40,921 nucleotides of DNA, from contig CAZJYI010000105.1 of assembly GCA_964550025.1 (NCBI GenBank), positions 1-40,921 of the forward strand, written 5' to 3'. A program made the position numbers and the translations under genes. Shown here piece by piece: positions 9,939 to 18,400 of this stretch. Origin of the DNA: CAZJYI01 sp964550025 (lineage in GTDB: Bacteria; Verrucomicrobiota; Kiritimatiellia; UBA8416; CAYOBW01). Positions within the stretch are counted from its first letter, which is position 1. Each line of letters starts with the position of its first letter. The notes under the pieces are model-generated. The model was given only the letters and a program-made list of their open reading frames with translations. It searched no databases and was not told where the DNA came from.

Positions 9939-11414
9939 ATGAGAAGAATAGAGATGATCATCGGGTTGGCGCTGGTGGTGGGTGTCGCTGCGGTGCAGGC
10001 GGCGACGATCGGGTGGGAAACCTGGTCAGAAGTGAGCCCTGATACGTGGAGTCCCTCCTTAACGCAGAGTGGATTGACGGGCGTTGCGGAAGGCACGCAT
10101 GAGGCAGGTGGTTCCTGGTTCAACCACAACAACGCCACGGTTGCGTATGGAGCCAGCGCCGACGGTACTTTTGGAACCCTGGCATCTCCCGCGGCTGATA
10201 CCACGGTGGCTTTGGGTGAAGGTGTTTCGCTGGCGAACGGATACGACGGCTGGATTGACTTTACAGTGGTGAACAGTTCCGGAGCCGCGCTACTCCTGAC
10301 TGGGTTTCATTTCGATTCAGGCGCTTTTAGGGCTAACGCCGCTCATGACTGGGATCTGAGCGTGCTCGCAGGCAGTGACATCACCGTCGGTTCGTTGGGC
10401 AACGGAGTGACGACCGTGGCCGCGGCGCCAATCACTGACGATTGGGATGTCGATCTGACCGGTCTGCCCGACTCCAGGCTGGAAGCGGGCGAGTCCGCCA
10501 CTTTCCGGTTGCGTTGGACAGGTGGCACGGCTCCTCCGTCAGCCGGTGGACACAATGTGATGGTGGACAATGTCGCCATCACTGCCATCGACGGCACTGT
10601 GCACATGACCACGCTCGGGTCACCCCAGTATTGGACCACGGCCAGTATCTGGGACAACAATCAGGCACCAGATTCCAAGTTCGACTATGTTGTTCCAGCC
10701 ACAGGAAATCTCAGAAGTCCGGACGGAAACACGACCTTCCCCGGTGCGTCGTTGACTGTTCAGGCGGGAGGGAAGATCCAGTTCCGCGCCAAAGAGGAAC
10801 TCGGCACAGTGACGACGGTGAACGGGTTGGTCGCAACGGGCGGAACGGTCGGTAATTTTGTGAATCTGGCTGCCGGCACCGGGAACAACACCACTAACCA
10901 CCTGGACGGTGCGCTTCAGAATGACGGGTTCACCAGGCTGTCCGGTTACGGAAACGCTACCGGACCGCGCAACATTCGCATTTCATCGCTCATTGGCGGA
11001 GACGGTACGTTGCACAGTACGGGCACTGCGTCGTATCCGCATACCTGCACCATCGATAATGCCAACAACACCTTCTCCGGTGTTTGGGAAAGCAAGGTTG
11101 GAACGCTCATCTTTGAAGACGCGGGCGCCGTTGGAACGGCGGATATTGAGGTGCTCTCGGGTGGTGCGCTCACCATCCTGGGGGATTGGGATATGTTCTC
11201 GGCATTGACGGTCGCCGATTCCGCGAGCGCGACCGTCAACCTGGGCAACTACGACTGGACCGTCGGCAGCCTGGTGGTGGGAAGCTCCGCCGTGGGTTAC
11301 GGCACCTACCTGGTGGCGGACCTCAATGCCCTCGGCGATGCGGTATTCTCTGGTTCAGGATCGATCACGGTTGAAGCGCCCCCTGCCCAGGGGGCCGTGT
11401 TCAGAATCAAGTAA
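9939..11414 (+). CDS. Secreted beta-strand repeat protein, short paralogue
   Basis: A 491-residue exported protein with signal peptide MRRIEMIIGLALVVGVAAVQA. Residues about 24-210 form a predicted beta-sandwich of no family I recognise. Residues 223-398 (from MTTLGSPQYW, 10605) are the roughly 180-residue module shared with both neighbours, followed directly by an 81-residue module (11133-11375). The tail is Pro-rich and ends GAVFRIK. The start at 9939 follows GGAGA. The leader and signal-peptide DNA closely resembles that at 3952 (GCCGTACAG, then GAGACA before the ATG), which indicates gene duplication including the ribosome binding site. It lies 50 bases after the first gene and 47 bases before the next likely start. 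No membrane anchor or enzyme motif is visible; a structural or adhesive role is inferred. Confidence 0.82.
   Translation: MRRIEMIIGLALVVGVAAVQAATIGWETWSEVSPDTWSPSLTQSGLTGVAEGTHEAGGSWFNHNNATVAYGASADGTFGTLASPAADTTVALGEGVSLANGYDGWIDFTVVNSSGAALLLTGFHFDSGAFRANAAHDWDLSVLAGSDITVGSLGNGVTTVAAAPITDDWDVDLTGLPDSRLEAGESATFRLRWTGGTAPPSAGGHNVMVDNVAITAIDGTVHMTTLGSPQYWTTASIWDNNQAPDSKFDYVVPATGNLRSPDGNTTFPGASLTVQAGGKIQFRAKEELGTVTTVNGLVATGGTVGNFVNLAAGTGNNTTNHLDGALQNDGFTRLSGYGNATGPRNIRISSLIGGDGTLHSTGTASYPHTCTIDNANNTFSGVWESKVGTLIFEDAGAVGTADIEVLSGGALTILGDWDMFSALTVADSASATVNLGNYDWTVGSLVVGSSAVGYGTYLVADLNALGDAVFSGSGSITVEAPPAQGAVFRIK
11133..11375 (+). repeat. 81-residue module, copy 3
   Basis: Begins GTADIEVLSGGALTILGDW and ends FSGSGSITVE; 81 residues, next to the C-terminal tail of the 491-residue protein. 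Confidence 0.75.
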
Positions 11415-11461
11415 TGAAAAGGCAGTTTCTTGGGGAACGTCTGTCCAACAAAGGAAGCGGT

Positions 11462-14400
11462 ATGAGAAGCGTAGCGAGAGTGATCGGGATGGCGCTGATG
11501 ATCCAGGCGACAGCGGCGCAAGTGAGTCATGCGGCTACGGTCGTGGATATCTTTGACACGGCGGGCACGACCAACTGGACATGCCCCGCGGGTGTGACCA
11601 CCATACAGGTAGAATGCTGGGGCGGTGGAGGGGCGGGGGGTAGCGCTAACGATACATTGAACGATGGCACCAAGTACGTTGGCGGTGGCGGCGGCGCGGC
11701 CGGTGCTTACGCAAGAAGAGACGCAGTACCTGTTACTCCGGGCAATTCGTACACAATCACTATTGGAGCTGCTGCGGCTGGTGCGGATCCCGGCACTGCA
11801 ACAAATCTTCAACAGGTGAATGGCGCGGATGTCTCTTTTGCGGGTGATAGCGGTGTGACCGTGCTCGCCAAAGGCGGTCAGGGCGGTCAGTGCGCCATTG
11901 GCATTGTAGGCCATTTTGCCGGTGATGGTGGCGATGGGAGCACGGCCGGTTGCATCGGCGATGTGGTTCTTGCCGGAGGTACCGGAGGATATCACGGTTC
12001 CAACAACGGTGGCGCCGGTGGTGGCGCCCCCAGCGACTTGGCGGCGGGCGGGAACGCAACAGATGGGAATGTCACCGCCGGCGTAGGAGCGACGGGGAGC
12101 GACGCCAGCCATGATGGTGGCGATGGTGGTAGGGGTAGAACCGGTGAGAACAACGGCAACTCTGCCTCCAGCCCGGGTGGCGGCGGTGCCGGAGCAAAAT
12201 CCCAGAATAAGAATGATGGAAACAATGATGCCTTCGCTGGCGGTGCAGGTGGTCTTGGGCAGATTGTCATTACCTACACCCTCGCGAGTGAGAACGACCT
12301 GGTGATCATCTCCGTTCCGGGAAGCACGGCGGCGGGCACGGATTTCTCCGTCACCGTTGAGGCCCAAGACAGCGGAGGATCGCCTACGAACGTGACTCTG
12401 GATACTGAGATTGTGCTGTCCGCTTCCGGCGCAGGCACCTTGAGCGGCAACACGGCGACCATTCTAAGCGGGACGAGTTCAATCACCCTTCCCGCCGTGC
12501 AGTACACCAAGGCGGAGTCCATCACGCTTACCGCCGCGGTAACCAGCGGCGACTACCTCAATGCCAGTGACCCGAGTTCCCCCATCGCCGTCAGCCACGG
12601 AGCGGCAGCACAACTGGCGTTTAGCACGCAGCCCTCAGCCAGTACTGTCCTGAACGTGCCCTTTGCCACGCAACCCGTGGTACAGATCCAGGACGCCTCG
12701 GGCAACCTGGTCACGAACGGGGCCGACGCGACGGTGAATGTGGCGCTGACCCTGACCACGGGCATCGGCGTCCTGGGCGGAACCACGAGTATGAATGCGG
12801 TTGCCGGTGAAGCGGATTTTGTGGGGAAGGGACTCAATATCAGTCAGGCCGGAACGAACAAAGTGCTCACGGCGACGGCAACCATCGGGGCCGGCACGGT
12901 GACCGCGACCACCAGTCCGGCTTTCGCCATAACCGCCGTTGACTTGATCTGGCTGGGTAGCCCGGCGACATACAACTGGACCACGGCAAGCGAAGTGAAC
13001 TGGTCGGGCGGAAGCGGCGTGTATATCGATGGGCAGTCGGCAAACGTCATCTTCGATGATACCGGTTCAGACTCATCTCCGATCACGCTGGTGGGTACGT
13101 TGCAGCCGGCTTCCGTGACCGTGAGCAACGCCACCAGGAACTACACTTTTTCCGGCGACGGGAAAATCAGCGGTGCCGCCGGCTTGACCAAGAACGGTGC
13201 CGGCGCACTCACGCTGGCGACGGCGAACGACTACTCCGGCGTCACGACCTTGAACGCCGGAACGCTGAATATCAATCATGCCGAGGCATTGGGAACCGGT
13301 GCATTCACAATGATGCTCACGCCGACGATTGACAACACCAGCGGCAGCGCCATCTCCAATGCGAACAACAACGCAATCAACTGGCAGACGATAAGTACGA
13401 CCTCCTTCACCTACACTGGTTCCGCTGATCTTCACTTGGGGACGGGACCGGTGAATATCTACTATGCCAATCGCGGGGTGACGGTCCTGGCAGGCAACCT
13501 CACGATCGGAGGACCGATAAGGCAGGAGGGCGCGGCCCACATCCTGTACGGCATCACCAAGTACGGGGCTGGAACGCTGACGCTCTCCGGCGCGAACACG
13601 TACCGCGGTACCACGGTGGTGAAGGCGGGGACGCTGGTCGTTACCGGCGCCGGCACGCTTGGATTCGGAGGTGTGGAGGTAGGAAGTGACGGGACGCTCA
13701 CCATCGAAGACGACTGGCAGACCGGCGGCGCGATGATCGTATCCAACTCCGCCTCCGCGACGGTCAACGTTGGCACTTACAACTGGAGCGTTGGCAGTTT
13801 GACCGTCGGGGGCAGCTCCCTGGCCGTCGGCGTCTACACCGTGGCAGAGCTTGACGCAATGAGTGACGCCGTTTTCGCCGGAACCGGGACCATAACGGTG
13901 GGCATCGTCAGGATGATCGTGCTCGGGACTTCCAAGTATTGGACGGACGCGAGCACCTGGTCGGATGGGCGGGCCGCACATGTCGGAGCCGCCTACGTGG
14001 TTCCCGCGACCGGCAACCTGCGGAGTCCCGATGTTACGGCTACCTTTCCCGGTGAATCGCTGACGGTTGAACCGAATGGCAGGTTCCAGGTTCGTTCCGC
14101 GGAGTCGTCCGGTGAAGTGATCACGGTTGATGACCTGGTCTTCTCCGGCGGTACAAGCTTCAACGTCGACGAATACTGCATGCTCGTGGCCGGTACCGGC
14201 AACAACACGACCAACGTGCTCGACGGAGTCATCACGCATTCGGGGTACACACGCTTCATGACCTATCGTGCCTACAGCGGCGGCGACCTTTTCCGGAGTT
14301 TGAGAGTTCAGTCACGAATAGAGGGTTCCGGATACATTCAAGCCTGGGAAGCGGGTGCGCTTGGCGGGGAGAACCTCATCATTGACAATGCCGCCAACAC

Positions 14401-15412
14401 CTTCTCCGGTACATGGCAAGTGGGTGCGTCTAGCACGCTCATATTCAACAACGGCGGTGCTGTAGGGGCGGCGGATATCGAAGTGCTCGGGAGCGGCAAA
14501 CTCGAGATTCACGGGAATTGGATTTCGACGGCCACATTGACGGTGGCTGACACGCCCGCCACACAGGTTGATCTTGGCGGCCATGTATGGAGTGTCTCCA
14601 ACCTGGTGTTTGGTGGCGCAACCGTGGCGGATGGACTCTACACCGCGTCCGATCTCAATGCGCTGGGTACTTACGGCGTATTCTCCGGCTCCGGCACGCT
14701 TCGTGTCGGGCCGCGCAATCCTGATGGACCGATCGCACACTGGAAACTCGATGAGGGAAGTGGCACCACGGCTGCCGACAGTTCCGGAAACGGCTACTAC
14801 GGGACCCTTCTAAACGGTGCCACGTGGGGTAGCGATGCGACGCGGGCGTCATACGTGGCGTTTGACGGCACGAATGATCGCATTTCGACGACGTTTACCT
14901 ATGCGCTGGCGGCCACCAATGACTTCACGTGGGCGTGGTGGGCGAATCGTGCGGGCACCAACGACCTCGGTGCCATCATGGTCGGCAACCGCTATCCTCA
15001 GCCCGGGCTGGGTGGGCACGCATACGAATTCATCAAGTTCACGCCTATCAGCGTGCAGTTTGCCAACACAGATAGTCCGGCGCAGATTGAACGCTATGAC
15101 TATGATGATACCCCGCAGAGTGAGTGGCACCACTACGCGATGGTGAAGGCCCGCACGAATTTCCAGTGGTATGTCGACGGTGTGTCGCAAGGGGGTTCAT
15201 CCAACCTGGCCTACGGCGCGACCGCCCCGATTCCTTTCCTGATTGGCGGAGATGATAATGGCAGCGGCACGAAAGTCATTGAACACTTCCAGGGCTTCAT
15301 CGATGACGTTATCCTATACGACAAGGCCTTGACTCCGGCCCAGATTCTTGATGTGAAGAATGGGCGGTATGGGACGGAAGACATCTCCGGTATGGTCATC
15401 ATTGTGAGGTAG
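11462..15412 (+). CDS. Secreted glycine-rich, beta-strand repeat and LamG protein
   Basis: About 1316 residues. I chose ATG 11462 over the upstream ATG at 11414 because AAAGGAAG precedes it and a signal peptide follows directly (MRSVARVIGMALMIQATAAQ). Domains in order: glycine-rich domain (11573-12283; WTCPAGVTTIQVECWGGGGA to GLGQIVITYTL), two Big-like domains (from 12293), PATR repeats near 13190 and 13550, an 81-residue module (13661-13903), a roughly 184-residue module (13913-14464), a second such module of 82 residues (14465-14710), and a C-terminal LamG/concanavalin-like domain (14726-15366; AHWKLDEGSGT). It ends MVIIVR, without barrel or anchor. The middle is a duplicate of the middle of the 3952 product. 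LamG domains often bind glycans, so a glycan-binding scaffold role is inferred. The next gene starts two bases after its stop. Confidence 0.86.
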   Translation: MRSVARVIGMALMIQATAAQVSHAATVVDIFDTAGTTNWTCPAGVTTIQVECWGGGGAGGSANDTLNDGTKYVGGGGGAAGAYARRDAVPVTPGNSYTITIGAAAAGADPGTATNLQQVNGADVSFAGDSGVTVLAKGGQGGQCAIGIVGHFAGDGGDGSTAGCIGDVVLAGGTGGYHGSNNGGAGGGAPSDLAAGGNATDGNVTAGVGATGSDASHDGGDGGRGRTGENNGNSASSPGGGGAGAKSQNKNDGNNDAFAGGAGGLGQIVITYTLASENDLVIISVPGSTAAGTDFSVTVEAQDSGGSPTNVTLDTEIVLSASGAGTLSGNTATILSGTSSITLPAVQYTKAESITLTAAVTSGDYLNASDPSSPIAVSHGAAAQLAFSTQPSASTVLNVPFATQPVVQIQDASGNLVTNGADATVNVALTLTTGIGVLGGTTSMNAVAGEADFVGKGLNISQAGTNKVLTATATIGAGTVTATTSPAFAITAVDLIWLGSPATYNWTTASEVNWSGGSGVYIDGQSANVIFDDTGSDSSPITLVGTLQPASVTVSNATRNYTFSGDGKISGAAGLTKNGAGALTLATANDYSGVTTLNAGTLNINHAEALGTGAFTMMLTPTIDNTSGSAISNANNNAINWQTISTTSFTYTGSADLHLGTGPVNIYYANRGVTVLAGNLTIGGPIRQEGAAHILYGITKYGAGTLTLSGANTYRGTTVVKAGTLVVTGAGTLGFGGVEVGSDGTLTIEDDWQTGGAMIVSNSASATVNVGTYNWSVGSLTVGGSSLAVGVYTVAELDAMSDAVFAGTGTITVGIVRMIVLGTSKYWTDASTWSDGRAAHVGAAYVVPATGNLRSPDVTATFPGESLTVEPNGRFQVRSAESSGEVITVDDLVFSGGTSFNVDEYCMLVAGTGNNTTNVLDGVITHSGYTRFMTYRAYSGGDLFRSLRVQSRIEGSGYIQAWEAGALGGENLIIDNAANTFSGTWQVGASSTLIFNNGGAVGAADIEVLGSGKLEIHGNWISTATLTVADTPATQVDLGGHVWSVSNLVFGGATVADGLYTASDLNALGTYGVFSGSGTLRVGPRNPDGPIAHWKLDEGSGTTAADSSGNGYYGTLLNGATWGSDATRASYVAFDGTNDRISTTFTYALAATNDFTWAWWANRAGTNDLGAIMVGNRYPQPGLGGHAYEFIKFTPISVQFANTDSPAQIERYDYDDTPQSEWHHYAMVKARTNFQWYVDGVSQGGSSNLAYGATAPIPFLIGGDDNGSGTKVIEHFQGFIDDVILYDKALTPAQILDVKNGRYGTEDISGMVIIVR
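11573..12283 (+). repeat. Glycine-rich domain, copy 1 (N-terminal position)
   Basis: Shares its full layout with 20233-20898: WTCPxGVTxxxVECWGGGGAGG at the start, YARxxxVPVTPG, many GG pairs, and GLGQIVITYTL at the end. Confidence 0.85.
13661..13903 (+). repeat. 81-residue module, copy 4
   Basis: Begins GFGGVEVGSDGTLTIEDDW and ends FAGTGTITVG; 81 residues. It matches copy 1 in position within the duplicated block. Confidence 0.75.
14465..14710 (+). repeat. 81-residue module, copy 5 (82 residues)
   Basis: Begins GAADIEVLGSGKLEIHGNW and ends FSGSGTLRVG. It has one extra residue (ALGTYGVF where the others read AL-x-DAVF) and is the most diverged copy. Confidence 0.7.
14726..15366 (+). repeat. 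LamG module, copy 1
   Basis: C-terminal domain of the glycine-rich protein, nearly the same as 17350-17998: both share TWGSDATR or SWGSDATR, FTYALxAxxxFTWAWWA, IMVGNRYPQPG and PFLIGGDDxGSGTKV. Confidence 0.85.
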
Positions 15413-15414
15413 CG

Positions 15415-18400
15415 ATGAAGATTCGTGCTCTCAGCACAGCGCTAACGGCACTTGTATTCCTGAGCGGGGCCTCCCTGCTCGGGGCGGCTGTCTACAACGA
15501 GTCGGGCGGGCTTGTTGTCATGGAGATGGAGAACACGGAATCGCCGCTCGGCCTCTGGCAGGCCCAGTCCGCGTTGAGCGGCTACACAGGCAGCGGCTAC
15601 CTGCAATTCCTGGGGAACACCTTCGAAACCGGGCCCGCCACATCTCCTCTTGAGTACACGTTCAAGATCAATCAGGCCGGTCTGTACTACCTCCACATGC
15701 ATTGCGCCAAGGAAACACATGATGGCCGCACGGATGTGGCCAACGACTGCTACGTTCGTGTTGTAGGGGACTATAACGCGGGGCCTGGTCCTCACGACAG
15801 CCATGGCGACAACGCCTCTCTCTCGCTGTTGCAGAGCAATACGAAGTACTTTGGCGGTGCGACCGATTCCTGGAAGTGGGAAGACGGAGAAGCATCTTCC
15901 GGCGGGAACGGCAACCTTGATCCCGGGGGCCATGCCAACAAGCGGGTGGCCGTCTACGATTTCAAGGCAGGGGAGACCTACACGCTGGTGGTTTCCGGAC
16001 GTTCAAAGTTCTTCAGGATCAACCGCCTCATGTTCCGCCACACGTCCGTGTCCAAGAGCGCGGCGCAGAATCTCAGCAATCCGGAATCGGGCCTTGTTAC
16101 GTCGACTCCTGAGTATACCTATGACGCCACCGAGGACTTCCCCAGCTACCTGTCCGGTGATGTTCCCTACTACATAGACAACGGGAACGATGCCCTGGCC
16201 ATCGATGCCTCCAACGTCAGCTACCGTGACCGATTCGCAAGAGCTTCGCGGACCTTTGACGGGGCCTCCGGAACGTATGATGTGACGATCACAACGCTCA
16301 CCGAAGAGGATGGTGAATCCACCTATCGACTGCTCGTGAACGGTTCGATTGTCGGCACCTTTGAGAACACTCACATCGGAGCGGGTTCGCCGCTGGACAT
16401 GCAGCCCGAGACGCACACGTGGAGCGGCATCGCAATCAGCAATGGGGATACCCTTGCAATCGAATCGAACACCGACACCAATGGCGAAATCCCGGAGGGC
16501 GACGGCACCGCCTGGGCGCGCGGCCGCTGGCGCCAGATTGAGCTGTCGACAAGCGCCGCACTGATCAAGCCGCCCGTGGGACGTCTGGCAATCGTGGCCG
16601 ACGGCAACTCGCCGGACCCTGACGACATTGGCGCTACCGCCGTCATGTTCGGGATTCTCAGCGGAGCAGGACTACAGGATCGCGTTGTCCATTTGTCCCA
16701 CTCATGCGACCTGGTCAAGGCAAGCAACATCTCTGCCGCGGATGAACTCAGGCGCCAGCGAGTTCTGCATCAGCTGTGCGCGGACGGGATCTCCTATTTC
16801 GGCCCACTCAGTAGTCTCGCAGACTACTACAACTGTCGCTCGAACCAGACGGCAGCCGTCAACGATCTGCGCGACGCCATCAACGCGTCTTCGGCGAGCG
16901 ACCCTCTGTGGATCATCGAAGCGGGTGAGCCTGACATCATCGGGTATGCGCTGGAGGCTGCGACGGCCTCAAAGCGTCAGTATGTTCACGTCGTGTCTCA
17001 CCACCCTGCGAATGACAACAGCGGGGACTACTTCACATGGGCAGAGATCCTCGCTTTCGGGGTCACGGAACACCAGATTGGCGACCAGAATGTGGGTCTG
17101 CAGGTGCTCATCAGTTCGGGGCTCTGGGATTGGGCTGAAAACCACACCAACCCGGGCATTGCATGGATCTGGGATCGGCTGAAGTATGCCGAGCAGGACG
17201 GTGTGGTCGGCTTCCAGACCGGCAAATTCGACTGTTCCGACGCCGGTATGATCTACTGGTGGATCACCGGGGCCAACGCCGGAGGCAACCGCAATTCCAC
17301 CCCGGTAGAAATACGGAATATGCTGCTGCACGTGAGCGGCGAAAGTGATGAGCCGATTGCGCACTGGCGGTTGGACGAAGGAACCGGAACCGTCGCGAAC
17401 GATGCGTCCGGTCGCGGCTTCACCGGGACCCTGCTGAACGGCGCGAGCTGGGGCAGCGATGCGACGCGATCATCGCATGTCGCATTCGACGGCACCGACG
17501 ACCGCATTTCCACCTTGTTTACGTATGCGCTCTCCGCCAGCGATAACTTCACCTGGGCGTGGTGGGCGAAGCGGGCGATCACCAATGACTTCGGCGCCAT
17601 CATGGTGGGGAATCGGTATCCTCAGCCCGGACCCGGAGGGCAGACGTATGAGTTTATCAAATTCACGCCGAGCAAGGCGCAATTTGCGGACGCCGCCGAC
17701 GTGGCGGGCATCCACTTCTTCGATTACGCTGACATCGATACCAACGGTTGGCATCACTATGCGATGACCAAGTCCGGCACGAGTTATCAGTGGTACGTGG
17801 ATGGCGTTGCGGTCGGGAGCCCGCAGACCTTCACTTACAGCGAAGACTCCGCGTTGCCGTTCTTGATTGGCGGAGATGACGATGGCAGCGGCACGAAAGT
17901 GAACGAGCATTTCGAAGGCGGCATCGATGACGTCGTCCTGTACAATCGCGCCTTGTCGCCCTCCGAGGTCGCAAACGTGCGGGATGGGATCTACAACCGT
18001 GGTCAGGCGGTCACGAACCTGATGCTGATCAATGCCGACACCGACCAGGATATCGGCCCGATCCGTGATGGCGACACCCTCTATTTCGACCTCCTCCCAA
18101 CCACCAACCTCAGTGTGCGAGCGGATACCACGCCGGATGTCGCTTCTGTGCGTTTCGCCTACGACGGGAATACGAACTACCAGACCGAGAGTGTCGAGCC
18201 GTTCGCCCTCGCCGGGGATGCGGCAGGGGATTACAACCCGTGGACCCCCTCGTTGGGTGCGCACACACTGACCGCGACGCCATTCTCTGAAGCGGGCGCC
18301 GGGGGCACGGCCGGGACGCCCCTGACGATCAACTTCAACGTGCTTGCGGAAGGTGGCACCGGCTCGGCCATCTCGGGCGAGTTGAGGAAGTGGCACAAGG

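Larger units (their letters stand above)
12293..14710 (+). repeat. 2.4-kb duplicated block, copy 2
   Basis: Same module order as 5644-8043, in the third gene of the operon. It begins at the Big-like stretch SVPGSTAAGTDFSVTVEAQD and ends with the second 81/82-residue module. Confidence 0.85.
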
